A stretch of DNA of 64,000 bases from an uncultured Pelagimonas sp. GTDB lineage: Bacteria > Pseudomonadota > Alphaproteobacteria > Rhodobacterales > Rhodobacteraceae. The notes beneath the pieces were generated by a model. It was not told the DNA's origin. It ran no database searches and was given only the letters and a program-made list of their open reading frames with translations. Each line of letters begins with the position of its first letter. Position 1 is the stretch's first letter. Both the position numbers and the translations under genes were made by a program. The stretch is taken from the NCBI GenBank assembly GCA_947497905.1, contig CANMIH010000012.1:98690-162689 (forward strand). Direction: 5' to 3'. Shown here piece by piece: positions 8,556-17,094 of this stretch.

Positions 8556-8861
8556 TTAACGATAGACAACGCCTTTTTCACCAACAGGCGCATAGGTGCG
8601 AGGCGTGCTTGCCCGGCGGCGTTTGACACTGCCATGATCGACATAGGCGCCAGCATTTGGCTCTCCACAGCAGATCACACCACCCATAGTGACAGGCTGC
8701 AGACCTGCCGGGCAGAAGTTTGGTGCACTGTAGGAGTGAACCAACGTGTTTGAGTTGGGGTTGTTTGTACCATCCCCCATATACATGTCGCCCCAGGCAA
8801 AAGCCGCGCTACCTGACAAGGTCAGTGCTGCGGTGATTGCGAATGTCCGGAAAATACCCAT
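8556..8861 (-). CDS. Small secreted protein of unknown function
   Basis: The 101-residue product starts with a clear signal peptide (hydrophobic core AITAALTLSGSAAFA, cleavage likely after AFA). The mature part of about 80 residues has three cysteines (FCPAGL and a CC pair in VICCGEP) and a basic C-terminal stretch. AGGGGACGTT lies before the ATG. I do not recognise the family. The cysteines suggest disulfides in the periplasm. A terminator-like hairpin follows. Confidence 0.7.
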   Translation of the reverse strand: MGIFRTFAITAALTLSGSAAFAWGDMYMGDGTNNPNSNTLVHSYSAPNFCPAGLQPVTMGGVICCGEPNAGAYVDHGSVKRRRASTPRTYAPVGEKGVVYR

Positions 8862-8979
8862 AACGTCCCCTGCTTACATGGCGAAAACCTTGTTGGACAG
8901 GCTAACACCCTCACACGCCAAGTCAATTTTTTCCTTGGCTCAACATCACAGATTAATTGGGCTCTGTGCCTTTTCTGAC

Positions 8980-9273
8980 TTAGGTCGGATCCGAAGGGCC
9001 TTCCTCATTCCAATAATCGCCCATTGCAACAATACACGACCGGCCTGAGGCATAGGTCAAAACCATGGTCCAGCCCCCACGCGCATCGGTCCAAATCTCC
9101 ATCATTTCCTCGGGACTGCGCAGGCCGGTAGCACGGCGCGTCGTACCAAGTTGCTGTGTCAAACGCTGTTTCATCTGGTCAGATGGCGCACAGAGTACTT
9201 CGGCAATCGGGCTATTGGCCATGGCTGGGCCACAGAGCAATCCGGCGATGAGGAAGAAAGCTTTCATATCCAT
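8980..9273 (-). CDS. Small exported protein with two conserved cysteines, unknown function
   Basis: The 97-residue protein has a signal peptide ending near AMA-NSP. The mature region has one cysteine in VLCAPSDQMKQRL and one in GRSCIVAMGDYW. This pattern (C-P-.D..L...G....GL.......E......GTWT......G.SC..A.G) recurs in small Rhodobacteraceae periplasmic proteins of unknown function, sometimes mislabelled as S-adenosyl-homocysteine hydrolase; it lacks any such domain. The start could be either of two methionines six bases apart. Confidence 0.72.
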   Translation of the reverse strand: MDMKAFFLIAGLLCGPAMANSPIAEVLCAPSDQMKQRLTQQLGTTRRATGLRSPEEMMEIWTDARGGWTMVLTYASGRSCIVAMGDYWNEEGPSDPT

Positions 9274-9417
9274 CGTGTAACAGATTCATGACAAATTTTC
9301 CACGCTGAAGATCTGAAACACATTCACACGGACGATCACAGACGCTTGAGCCGGGCTTACGCGACTCAGCGTTTCAGCGCATTTTCAATCCAGCCAATCG
9401 AAAGCAGGAGCCGAGCC

Positions 9418-9888
9418 ATGACCATTTCAAAACCGTCGACACGCCGTCAGTTCATGAGCGCACTGCTTGCGGCCCCCGCTGTGATGGCTGCGCCCCGGCT
9501 GGCCTTGGCCCGGGAACCCGAAGTTTTTGCGGCGAACGGCTACGCAATCGGGGGCATTGATCCGGTCGCATATTTCACCAAAAGCGCTCCCGTCGCAGGT
9601 TCAAACGCGCACCGCCTCATGTGGCGCGGGGCAACCTGGCGGTTTGAAACCGCAGACAACGCCGCACGGTTTGAAGCCGACCCAACCGCGTTTGCCCCGC
9701 TGTTTGGCGGATATTGTGCCTACGCTGCATCTTTGGGCTACCTCGCTCCTACCCGCCCCGAAGCCTGGACCGTCTACCAAAACAGACTGTACCTGAATGC
9801 CAACCTGCGCGCCCGCGAGCTCTGGCTTCAGGATGTCCCCGGCAATATTGCCAAAGGCTTAGCCAACTGGCCTGCGGTTTTGGGCTGA
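9418..9888 (+). CDS. Tat-exported YHS-domain protein
   Basis: The product has 156 residues. The N-terminus reads STRRQFMSALLAAPAVMAAPRLALA, a twin-arginine signal with a hydrophobic core and an AXA cleavage site. The mature domain is YHS-like: GYAIGGIDPVAYF, WRGATWRFETADNAARFEADPTAFAPLFGGYCAYA. YHS domains bind metals, often copper or iron. ATG 9418 has AGGAG seven bases upstream, so the longer frame from 9346 is rejected. Export folded through Tat fits a metal-loaded protein. The metal is not determinable here. Confidence 0.85.
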   Translation: MTISKPSTRRQFMSALLAAPAVMAAPRLALAREPEVFAANGYAIGGIDPVAYFTKSAPVAGSNAHRLMWRGATWRFETADNAARFEADPTAFAPLFGGYCAYAASLGYLAPTRPEAWTVYQNRLYLNANLRARELWLQDVPGNIAKGLANWPAVLG

Positions 9889-9910
9889 CCTGCGCTCACA
9901 AGAAAAAGGC

Positions 9911-10831
9911 CTACTCAGGGATGATTGCACCGCGGGCAGAGATTACTTTGGCCGCGAGATTGTGACCCGTTTCCAATGCAATCTGAGTGGTCTCACCTTT
10001 GAGATAGGCCGCAAGATAACCCGCATTAAAGCTGTCACCCGCCGCAGTACTATCAACAACTTTGGAAACAGCCTGAAGGTCTTGTGGCGTTGCCTCGCCC
10101 GACAAATCCAGGGGGCCTTCCGGGCCTCTCTTCAGCGCGCCCCGTGATACGCCAAACCGAGACAATCGGGCCAATACCGCAGCCTCATTCGCGTCTCCAA
10201 ACAATTCCATTTCATCATCCACTGACGGGAGCGCAATGTCTGCCGCGCGCCACATCTGTTCATTGATGTCCTGCGCAATGTCCCGGCTTTCCCAAAGACG
10301 CGGTCGATAGTTGCTATCATAGGCGAAAACGCCCCCTCGGCCACGGAACTCAGCGATAAAATCAATGAGCCGCTGCCGGACCTTGGGCGGCAAAATTGCC
10401 ATAGTGATTCCGGACAGATAGATCAAATCCGCCCCTGACATATCCGACGGCGACACCAAGCAGGGCTCCGAAAACAGCGAGCGCGCTGCCGAGTTTGAGC
10501 GCCAGTATGAAAAGCTGCGCTCTCCAAATTCATCTGTATCGATCGCATAAAGACCAGGCATCAGATCAGGTCGTGTTTCAACAAGCGAAACATCCAGCCC
10601 ATGATCCTTTAGCGCGTTTTCAATTTTGGAAGAATATGGGTCCCGCCCTAGGGCAGTGACGTAAGAAATATCAATGGCTTCCCCACGCAGCAGACGCCCC
10701 AGATACACGGCCGTATTATAGGTATCCCCGGCAACGCCAAGCTGCGGGGTCCCCCCGAGAGCGTTGGACAGTTCAATCATAACTTCACCGACACAACACA
10801 CGCGCCGCGTCGTCGCTTTGCCTTTTTGCAC
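9911..10831 (-). CDS. kdgK: 2-keto-3-deoxygluconate kinase (PfkB family)
   Basis: The 306-residue ribokinase-fold protein has an N-terminal GEVMIELSN sugar-binding strand, the GVAGDTYNTAVYLGRLL segment typical of KDG kinases, and the C-terminal PfkB signature DSTAAGDSFNAGYLA with the catalytic aspartate in AAGD. It phosphorylates KDG to KDPG in hexuronate/gluconate catabolism. GTG 10831 is chosen: GGAG lies eight bases upstream and the GTG shares one base with the TAG of the GntR gene (TAGTG), indicating coupling. The GntR gene directly upstream is the likely regulator. No KDPG aldolase is in the window. Confidence 0.88.
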   Translation of the reverse strand: MQKGKATTRRVCCVGEVMIELSNALGGTPQLGVAGDTYNTAVYLGRLLRGEAIDISYVTALGRDPYSSKIENALKDHGLDVSLVETRPDLMPGLYAIDTDEFGERSFSYWRSNSAARSLFSEPCLVSPSDMSGADLIYLSGITMAILPPKVRQRLIDFIAEFRGRGGVFAYDSNYRPRLWESRDIAQDINEQMWRAADIALPSVDDEMELFGDANEAAVLARLSRFGVSRGALKRGPEGPLDLSGEATPQDLQAVSKVVDSTAAGDSFNAGYLAAYLKGETTQIALETGHNLAAKVISARGAIIPE

Positions 10832-11538
10832 TAGAGGTCTCCAAATGTTTCTTTGACCTGCAACCATGCCTCGGACAGATGCGCACGAAGCGCGGCTTCT
10901 GCTGCGTCTGGATCGCGCATGAGAATGGCTTCAAAGATTGCAAGGTGAGATTGATAATTCAGTTCATTCCGCTCCGGGAGCCGGGGCATTTTTGACCAAT
11001 GCGGTGCCAGCCATGAGGTGTAGGCCCGATGGAGAGCTGGCAGTGTCGGATTGCCCGGGATTTGATAGAGAACACGATGAAACTCGGTGTCGGTCAGATA
11101 GAAAGCGTCACTATCCTCGACGGTTTCCTGGTTGGCGTCGAGGGCCGCTTTTAATGCTGCGATGTCAGATTTGCCTGCGTTTTTCGCGGCTTCACGCACC
11201 AACATCGCTTCAATCATGATGCGGGTGTCAAAGAGATTTTTGACACCACCCTGTTCCTGCAAAAGACAGGTCACAATGCTTTCCAGGGCCCCAAAAGCGG
11301 TGTCATATCCGGGTTTGCGCACCACCGGGCGGTGGCGCGGACGCGTCTCGATGAGACCTTTGTTCGATAATGTTGCCACGGCCTCACGCACTACGGCACG
11401 GCTTAGACCAAACTGCTCCATCAGATCGCGTTCAGCCGGTAGGGTCTGCCCATCTTTGAGTTCACCGGTTTGAATGCTCAACGCAATCCGGCGCACCATG
11501 ACATCTGCTGCGCGCCCGGTGTCTTCCTCATCCGACAT
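10831..11538 (-). CDS. GntR-family (FadR subfamily) regulator of the KDG kinase gene
   Basis: A 235-residue protein with an N-terminal winged HTH (ALSIQTGELKDGQTLPAERDLMEQFGLSRAVVREAVATLSNKGLIE) and an all-helical FCD ligand domain containing metal-binding histidines. ATG 11538 has GGAAAGG upstream; the 14-residue longer start is rejected. It is transcribed ahead of kdgK with a one-base overlap. Two perfect palindromes 77 and 141 bases upstream fit the FadR-subfamily operator form, so autoregulation together with kdgK is likely. By analogy with UxuR/ExuR-like proteins the effector may be a hexuronate or its catabolite; this is inferred. Confidence 0.88.
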   Translation of the reverse strand: MSDEEDTGRAADVMVRRIALSIQTGELKDGQTLPAERDLMEQFGLSRAVVREAVATLSNKGLIETRPRHRPVVRKPGYDTAFGALESIVTCLLQEQGGVKNLFDTRIMIEAMLVREAAKNAGKSDIAALKAALDANQETVEDSDAFYLTDTEFHRVLYQIPGNPTLPALHRAYTSWLAPHWSKMPRLPERNELNYQSHLAIFEAILMRDPDAAEAALRAHLSEAWLQVKETFGDL

Positions 11539-11614
11539 CTGACGACCTTTCCGCAAGCAATGCCTGTCCCAGCTCGACAAGCGTCTTTCCCAAGGGAGTG
11601 TTCATTTCTCTATA

Positions 11615-11629
11615 TTTGGTCAGACCAAA
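11615..11629. promoter_or_regulatory. GntR operator, proximal site
   Basis: TTTGGTCAGACCAAA is a perfect 7+1+7 palindrome. The core TTGGTC-N-GACCAA matches the TGGT...ACCA form of FadR-subfamily operators. It lies upstream of the gntR-kdgK unit. Confidence 0.8.
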
Positions 11630-11678
11630 AAATGCAAGCAAATTGACAATCTCGCGACACTTCAACCTTAAGCTCAAC

Positions 11679-11693
11679 TTTGGTCCGACCAAA
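11679..11693. promoter_or_regulatory. GntR operator, distal site
   Basis: TTTGGTCCGACCAAA has the same half-sites as the proximal site with a different centre base. It begins 64 bases further upstream, about six helical turns, so two dimers would bind the same face of the DNA. Confidence 0.8.
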
Positions 11694-11699
11694 ATTCAC

Positions 11700-12068
11700 G
11701 GGCGAAGCCCAAACCGAGACCCCTTCAATGCCAATTCACTGATGAGGATCGTTAGGGAGATACACAATTGGAAGGGATGGTAGCTTCAACGCCAAAGTCT
11801 CTAGATGGGTCCGCCTGCATCACTGGCCCGATCATCTAAAAGAGGCCCCCGTGCTTTCGTTGAAGGCAAGGCCAGAGTATTTCAAGACTCTGGTTGCCAA
11901 CGACGCCTCACAACAGGCGCAACTATTGGCTAAAAGGGGGCCGTTTAATCAGCCTCCCGGCCTTTACGAGCCGGTGCGCGGCAAGCGCGGCCCCCAAAAA
12001 ATCATCGATCTTTCGCACGGGGCGACACCCCGCTGACTCTAGATCAGATTTCAATATCTCGGATACGG
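11700..12068. other. Gene-poor stretch beside the twin operators
   Basis: No gene could be supported. On the plus strand an open frame of about 90 codons (11749-12036) follows AGGGAG but has no good start codon and no recognisable family; a second, shorter frame also opens there. It may be a decayed gene that was once divergently controlled by the GntR protein, or plain intergenic DNA. Confidence 0.3.
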
Positions 12069-12905
12069 CTATCCCCCAAGAAACACATCGCCTTTCATTG
12101 TCTCCGGAATCTCCGCCCCCAGAAGGTTGAGAATGGTTGGAGCCAGCTGTCGTTGATCCAGCAAGATGTCCTCTTCCACACCCTCTGCTGCGCCAAAGTA
12201 ATACAGGGCGAAATCACGCTGGGTTTCTGAGTTGCCGCCGTGGTGGCCACGCTCATTTTGACCATGATCTGCGGTCACAATCACTTCGTAGCCGTCACGG
12301 CACCAGCGGGTGATGTATTGCGCAAGCTTCTCATCGAGATGGAAAATCGCCTGATCCATTTCCTGACATTCATGGCAGAACCGGTGCCCCATGCTGTCGA
12401 GGGTGCAGGTGTGCAAGATGCCGTAATCAATGCCAAATCGCTGGGTCAGCATGGTCAGGGTCGCAAACAGATCCGCATCCGCCGGCGTGGCCTGGTTGAT
12501 CAGATTGTACCCGGTCATGGTATGAAACCGGCCATGGTTGATGGTAGCGTTATCTGGCTCGTCATATTCGAGATCCATCACCGGATCGAAAGGCGCACGG
12601 TTGAAAAACTCGGACCAATAGGAATGGGTCACCGCGCCGGTCACGCCGCCGGCCTTGCGGGTTTCGCTAAAGATATCAGGCATATCCACGCGGAACACAT
12701 TGTCATTGCCGGTCACCCCATGCACTGCAGGGGCAACGCCTGTATGGATAGAGGCATAGCAGCTTGCCGAGGTCGAGGGCAGCACCGCCCGCATCTTCCA
12801 TTTGCGCGCCTCGCCGGATTCAACCCAGCCTTCGAGATTGCCAAACAGCGGCCAATTGCGCCACGGCACCCCATCCAGAACGATCAGGAGTAGTTTGTTT
12901 TTCAT
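12069..12905 (-). CDS. Alkaline-phosphatase-superfamily hydrolase (nucleotide pyrophosphatase/phosphodiesterase type)
   Basis: The 278-residue protein opens with LLLIVLDGVPWRNW (first metal aspartate) and PSTSASCYASIHTG, where the S/T cluster supplies the nucleophile. Later come CTLDSMGHRF (D and H metal ligands) and VTADHGQNERGHHGG (D-H pair and distal H), the full metal set of the type I phosphodiesterase/AP superfamily. No signal peptide is seen, so it probably acts in the cytoplasm on a phosphoester or phosphonate. The specific substrate is unknown. GGAAACTGAGCG precedes the ATG. It may be co-transcribed with nothing; the flanks are both intergenic. Confidence 0.82.
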   Translation of the reverse strand: MKNKLLLIVLDGVPWRNWPLFGNLEGWVESGEARKWKMRAVLPSTSASCYASIHTGVAPAVHGVTGNDNVFRVDMPDIFSETRKAGGVTGAVTHSYWSEFFNRAPFDPVMDLEYDEPDNATINHGRFHTMTGYNLINQATPADADLFATLTMLTQRFGIDYGILHTCTLDSMGHRFCHECQEMDQAIFHLDEKLAQYITRWCRDGYEVIVTADHGQNERGHHGGNSETQRDFALYYFGAAEGVEEDILLDQRQLAPTILNLLGAEIPETMKGDVFLGG

Positions 12906-13262
12906 CGCTCAGTTTCCTGCGCTTTTCGTCGTTGCAGATCACCGGCAGCCGAAAGAGCCGGCACTTTTCAGTTTGACACAACGGAAATTCATATCCTGTG
13001 CGAACCGCGCCATAGCGCGGAGTTTTGCCAGAATGCAATCTCCAGATTTGGTCTAGACGGACAATATCGCAGGACAGAAAATTCGCTGAACAATCCACGG
13101 CACGTAATGTCGGAATTGGCCAGATTTCGTCCAGGACAGTTCGAAAATTTTGTTCCGTACGCGAAGGTTCTGACCATGCACGCGAGATGCAAGTTTACGA
13201 ACGCAAATTGAGATGCTCCGAAGTAATAATCCGAGCATCTCAAGCCGCCAAACCGTTTTCAG
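12906..13262. other. Intergenic region between hydrolase gene and sitD
   Basis: No gene supported. It must hold the promoter of the hydrolase gene, and near 13210 it carries the terminator of the sit operon. Confidence 0.4.
13210..13241 (-). terminator. Terminator of the sitABCD operon
   Basis: Arms GAGATGCTC and GAGCATCTC enclose a 14-base loop, 22 bases beyond the sitD stop. The minus-strand side continues CAATTTGCG, a weak T-tract. Confidence 0.6.
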
Positions 13263-14096
13263 TCACACCATGTTTGACGTGCGTCGTGTCAAAATTGACC
13301 TCCGCACAAAGGCCAGAATAAACAGCGCTGTCAGGATCAATACGATTGTAGGGGCCGGCGCGCTATCAAGATGGAAGCTGAGAAACACGCCCCCTAACAT
13401 AGACGCCATACAAACGCACACTGCGACAACCAGCATCAGATCAAAGCGCCGCACCACAAGAAAGGCTATGGCTCCCGGTGTGATCAACAAGCCAACGGCC
13501 AAGATGAGACCTGTTGCGGAGAGCGTGGCAACGATCGTCAACGACAGGATGGCCAATAGCCCATAGTGCAACATCGCGACTGGCAGACCAGTTACTCTGG
13601 CTTGAGCGGGGTCAAAGGCGTGCAACATGAAGTCTTTCCACTTCAACATCAGAACCAGCGAGACACCGGCGGAGATAACGCCCGCAGTCCATAGATCCTC
13701 AGATCCCACGCCAAGCATGTTACCAAAGAGAATGTGGTCGAGGTGCACATTTGTCTGGAGCCCAACATACAGCACGAAGCCCAGCCCAAACATGCCCGAG
13801 AACACAACGCCCATCACTGTATCCTGTTTCACCCGGCTATTTTCAGCCAAATACCCAGTCGCGACTGCGGTCAACATCCCAGCCACAAAGGCGCCGATAA
13901 TCAGCGGAATTCCCAGAATATAGGCCAGAACAATTCCCGGCAGCACGGCATGACTGACGGCATCGCCCATCAACGCCCAGCCCTTGAGCACCAGAAAACA
14001 AGACAACAGAGCTGTTGGAACAGACACAATCGCCGCAATCCAGAAGGCGTGTTGCATGAAACCCAGCTGGAATGGCATCAACCAAAAATCCATCAT
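13263..14096 (-). CDS. sitD: Manganese/zinc ABC transporter permease (SitD-like)
   Basis: A 277-residue integral-membrane protein of the ABC-3 (ZnuB/SitD) family with about eight hydrophobic helices. Family motifs are LKGWALMGDAVSHAVLPGIVLAYILG near residue 40 and the late GLLITPGAIAFLV segment. It pairs with the preceding permease, whose stop it overlaps by four bases. Together they form the channel for Mn2+ (or Zn2+/Fe2+) import from the periplasmic binding protein. The order binding protein, ATPase, permease, permease is that of sitABCD. Confidence 0.88.
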   Translation of the reverse strand: MMDFWLMPFQLGFMQHAFWIAAIVSVPTALLSCFLVLKGWALMGDAVSHAVLPGIVLAYILGIPLIIGAFVAGMLTAVATGYLAENSRVKQDTVMGVVFSGMFGLGFVLYVGLQTNVHLDHILFGNMLGVGSEDLWTAGVISAGVSLVLMLKWKDFMLHAFDPAQARVTGLPVAMLHYGLLAILSLTIVATLSATGLILAVGLLITPGAIAFLVVRRFDLMLVVAVCVCMASMLGGVFLSFHLDSAPAPTIVLILTALFILAFVRRSILTRRTSNMV

Positions 14097-14956
14097 TGTG
14101 CCTCTCCCACTGCCACAGCTTCGGCCGCTCGTCGTTTAGAGGCCAGCAACCCATGCTTCGGGGCGAAAATGAACGCCACTAGGAAAAAAACGGTCTGGAG
14201 TAAGACGATTACACCGCCGGTCGCCCCATCAAGGAAATAGCTGATGTACGCACCAAGAAAACTTGTCACGGCCCCGATCCCTACGGATGTCGCAATCAAC
14301 CGTGGAAAGCGATCGCAAAGCAAATAGGCTGTGGCGCCCGGTGTCACCACCATCGCGATCACCAAAAAGGCACCAACCGTCTGCATCGCGGCCACCACAC
14401 AGGCGGACAACAACATGAAGAACACAGCTTTCAACAGTCCAGGCCGCAATCCGATGGACCGCGCGTGGTTTTCGTCGAAAAAGACCACCATCAAATCTTT
14501 CCATTTGAGCAGCATCACCGTCAGCGACACAAAACCGATTATCACGAGCTGCAGCGTATCCTCTGGTGTGATCGCGAGAATATTGCCCATCGTGATGGTC
14601 TGAATGGAGACCGACATCGGATTGACGGAGGCCATAAACAGCCCCAGACCAAAAAACGACGTGAAAATGATGCCGATGATGACATCAACTTTTAAGCCTG
14701 AACGATCCGACAGAAACAGCATCGCCGCCGCCGCCAACCCGCCTGAGAAAAACGCCCCAAGCGCGAAGGGCAGCCCGAGCACATAGGCCCCCGCCACACC
14801 CGGCACCACAGAATGCGCAAGCGCATCGCCAATCAGCGACCAGCCTTTGAGCATGAGGTAAGATGAGAGAAAGGCGCAGACCCCTCCAACCAGGGCGGAC
14901 ACCCACATGGCGTTGGTCATGTAGCCATAAGTGAAAGGCTCGAGTAGCGCGCTCAT
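14093..14956 (-). CDS. sitC: Manganese/zinc ABC transporter permease (SitC-like)
   Basis: The 287-residue ABC-3 permease has the same signature as its neighbour, [26 protein letters not shown] near residue 40 and [13 protein letters not shown] near residue 200, showing that the two permeases are paralogues. It has about eight hydrophobic helices and a charged alanine-rich C-terminus. Start and stop both sit in ATGA overlaps with sitB and sitD, consistent with tight co-translation. Confidence 0.88.
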   Translation of the reverse strand: MSALLEPFTYGYMTNAMWVSALVGGVCAFLSSYLMLKGWSLIGDALAHSVVPGVAGAYVLGLPFALGAFFSGGLAAAAMLFLSDRSGLKVDVIIGIIFTSFFGLGLFMASVNPMSVSIQTITMGNILAITPEDTLQLVIIGFVSLTVMLLKWKDLMVVFFDENHARSIGLRPGLLKAVFFMLLSACVVAAMQTVGAFLVIAMVVTPGATAYLLCDRFPRLIATSVGIGAVTSFLGAYISYFLDGATGGVIVLLQTVFFLVAFIFAPKHGLLASKRRAAEAVAVGEAQ

Positions 14957-15849
14957 TTCAGGCCCTCGGCGCTTGCGGTTTTATCGCCGTATTGCACAAA
15001 TGGGCGCTCATCATCAGTCAAGATCGTAACTTTACGCGCGTCGTCATCGTCATGCAGATCCGCACCACCCAGCGTGATATGTCGCAGCACACCGCCAAAG
15101 GCCGCTTCGAGATTTTCTCGGGTGAAGGTCGTCTCAGTCAGCCCATGCGCCAAAACCGTTCCTTTCACCAAGACTGTACGGTCGCAGAACTCAGGCACTG
15201 ATCCAAGGTTGTGTGTAGAAACCAGCATCACGCGCCCTTCTTCACGCAACGAGCGCAGTAGGGAAACAATTTGCTCTTCGGTCTTCACGTCAACGCCGGT
15301 GAAAGGTTCGTCCAGCAAAATCACCTGACCATCCTGCGCAAGCGCACGCGCAAGAAACACACGCTTTTTTTGCCCGCCAGACAGCTCACCGATCTGACGG
15401 TGCCGAAAATCAAGCATATTGACCCGGTCTAGAGCCGCATCTACCGCTTCACGATCGGCTTTAGCTGGACGACGCAGGAAACCCATATGACCGTACCGTC
15501 CCATCATCACGACATCTTCGACCAGGACGGGGAACGACCAATCAACATCCTCAGACTGCGGAACATATGACACGAGGTTCTTCTTCAGAGCCTCAGACAT
15601 GCTGAGACCAAGCAGGCTGATCTCACCTTTGGCAACAGGCACAAACCCCATAATGGCTTTGAATAGGGTCGATTTCCCGGCGCCATTCACGCCAACAAGT
15701 GCGGTCACTGTCCCACGCGGGATTTCAAATGTGGCGTTGCGCAGCGCGGTAAGCCCATTGCGGTACGTGACAGTGACATCTCGGGCCATGATGCCTGAAT
15801 CTGCGCTGGTGGTTTTGGCGGAATGCATCTGCTGAAATTCGTCTTTCAT
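14953..15849 (-). CDS. sitB: Manganese/zinc ABC transporter ATPase (SitB-like)
   Basis: The ATPase has Walker [11 protein letters not shown]-loop [10 protein letters not shown], signature LSGGQKKR and Walker [13 protein letters not shown], the metal-type ABC pattern. The C-terminal 50 residues ([14 protein letters not shown] and beyond) are an acidic/histidine extension that could bind metal or regulate. ATG 15849 gives a 298-residue protein; another ATG at 15927 directly abuts the sitA stop and would add 26 proline/serine-rich residues absent from relatives. That start is the alternative. Confidence 0.88.
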   Translation of the reverse strand: MKDEFQQMHSAKTTSADSGIMARDVTVTYRNGLTALRNATFEIPRGTVTALVGVNGAGKSTLFKAIMGFVPVAKGEISLLGLSMSEALKKNLVSYVPQSEDVDWSFPVLVEDVVMMGRYGHMGFLRRPAKADREAVDAALDRVNMLDFRHRQIGELSGGQKKRVFLARALAQDGQVILLDEPFTGVDVKTEEQIVSLLRSLREEGRVMLVSTHNLGSVPEFCDRTVLVKGTVLAHGLTETTFTRENLEAAFGGVLRHITLGGADLHDDDDARKVTILTDDERPFVQYGDKTASAEGLK

Positions 15850-15927
15850 AGTGATCTTTCTACCGGAAGGGACGGCGCCCGGAGATGAAGGCTCTCTCAG
15901 ATCAGATGGATCCAAGAGAGCCTTCAT

Positions 15928-16833
15928 TCAATTTGAACCTGCCGTCAGGCCATTGACCACGGTCTGCGAGGTCACTTTGAGCAAATCCAGGTAGGTTGGT
16001 ACCGCGCCATTTGGTTCAGACAAGCTATCAACGTAGAGAACGCCGCCATAATGGGCCCCGGTTTCGCGGGCCACCTGCGAGGCAGGTGCGGTATTCACTG
16101 TGCTTTCACAGAACACCACAGGGATGTCATTGTCCCGCACACCGTCGATAACCTTACGCACCTGCTGGGGGGTGCCCATCTGATCCGCATTCATCGGCCA
16201 GAGATACAGCTCTTTCATGCCAAAATCTCGGGCCAGATAGCTAAAGGCGCCTTCACAAGTTACCAACCAGCGTTGCGCCTCGGGGATCTGGGCGATCTCC
16301 TGCCGCAATGGCTCAAGTGTCTCTTGCAGCGCATTTTTATAAGCTTCGGCATTGGCCGTATAAATCGCTTCGTTCTTTGGATCGTTAGCGACAAAGGCGG
16401 CAAGAATGTTGTCGATGTAGATCAGAGCGTTTTCCAAACCCATCCAAGCATGGGGGTTTGGCAGACCTTCATAAGCGCCCTCCGCAATTGCAATTGGATG
16501 AATACCCTCGGTCAATGTCGCCGACGGCACATCGCCAAGGTTTGCGAGAAACTGTTCAAACCAAAGTTCAAGGTTCATCCCGTTCCACAGGATCAGATCC
16601 GCATCCAAGGCCCGGACAATGTCTTTTGGCGTAGGTTGGTAGCCGTGGATTTCTGCACCGGGTTTTGTAATCGAGACCACGTCCGCCGCATCTCCGGCCA
16701 CTTGGCTCGCCATATCCGCAAGAACGGTGAATGTCGTGACAACTTTCATCCGCTCTTCATCGGAAAGGGCTGGACCAGCGAACAGAGCAGTTGCGACAGC
16801 GGTCCCCAGAAGGTGTTGATACATTTTGGTCAT
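15928..16833 (-). CDS. sitA: Manganese/zinc ABC transporter substrate-binding protein (SitA-like)
   Basis: A 301-residue cluster A-I binding protein with signal peptide (TAVATALFAGPALS). Metal ligands expected of the family are visible: H in GAEIHGYQPTPKD, H in NPHAWMGLENA, E in FCESTVN and D in LYVDSLSEP. This is the H-H-E-D set of Mn/Fe/Zn receptors. It lacks the His-rich loop of ZnuA, favouring manganese. ATG 16833 has AGAGG upstream; the 29-residue longer frame is rejected. First gene of the sit operon, with two Mur-type boxes 50-116 bases upstream. Confidence 0.9.
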   Translation of the reverse strand: MTKMYQHLLGTAVATALFAGPALSDEERMKVVTTFTVLADMASQVAGDAADVVSITKPGAEIHGYQPTPKDIVRALDADLILWNGMNLELWFEQFLANLGDVPSATLTEGIHPIAIAEGAYEGLPNPHAWMGLENALIYIDNILAAFVANDPKNEAIYTANAEAYKNALQETLEPLRQEIAQIPEAQRWLVTCEGAFSYLARDFGMKELYLWPMNADQMGTPQQVRKVIDGVRDNDIPVVFCESTVNTAPASQVARETGAHYGGVLYVDSLSEPNGAVPTYLDLLKVTSQTVVNGLTAGSN

Positions 16834-16883
16834 GAAATTCCTCTCTTGGCGCATCGGCCACTCATCTTTTGAGGCCCACGAAA

Positions 16884-16900
16884 TTGCGAGTGAGTCGCAA
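16884..16900. promoter_or_regulatory. Mur-type box 1 upstream of sitA
   Basis: TTGCGAGTGAGTCGCAA has 6-bp inverted arms TTGCGA/TCGCAA around five bases. It lies between divergent sitA and the Fur-family gene and resembles alphaproteobacterial Mur sites of the TTGCAA...TTGCAA form. Confidence 0.65.
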
Positions 16901-16932
16901 CTTGAGCGCTGTTGGGCCAAGGCCTAACCCAC

Positions 16933-16949
16933 TTGCAATTCACTCGCAA
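16933..16949. promoter_or_regulatory. Mur-type box 2 upstream of sitA
   Basis: TTGCAATTCACTCGCAA keeps the outer TTGC/GCAA arms and, read on the minus strand, shares GCGAGTGA with box 1. It starts 49 bases from box 1. Confidence 0.6.
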
Positions 16950-17094
16950 CAAAAATATCGCAAGCCGTCTGATTTGCCTTTAGCCGAGGAACATTTGATG
17001 GAAGAGGATGACCTTTCTCAAAGGCTATGTTAGGTCAGTCCTCCAGCGGACTCGGTGCTTTCCTACGGATGATCGATCGCTTTGGGTGCGAAAC

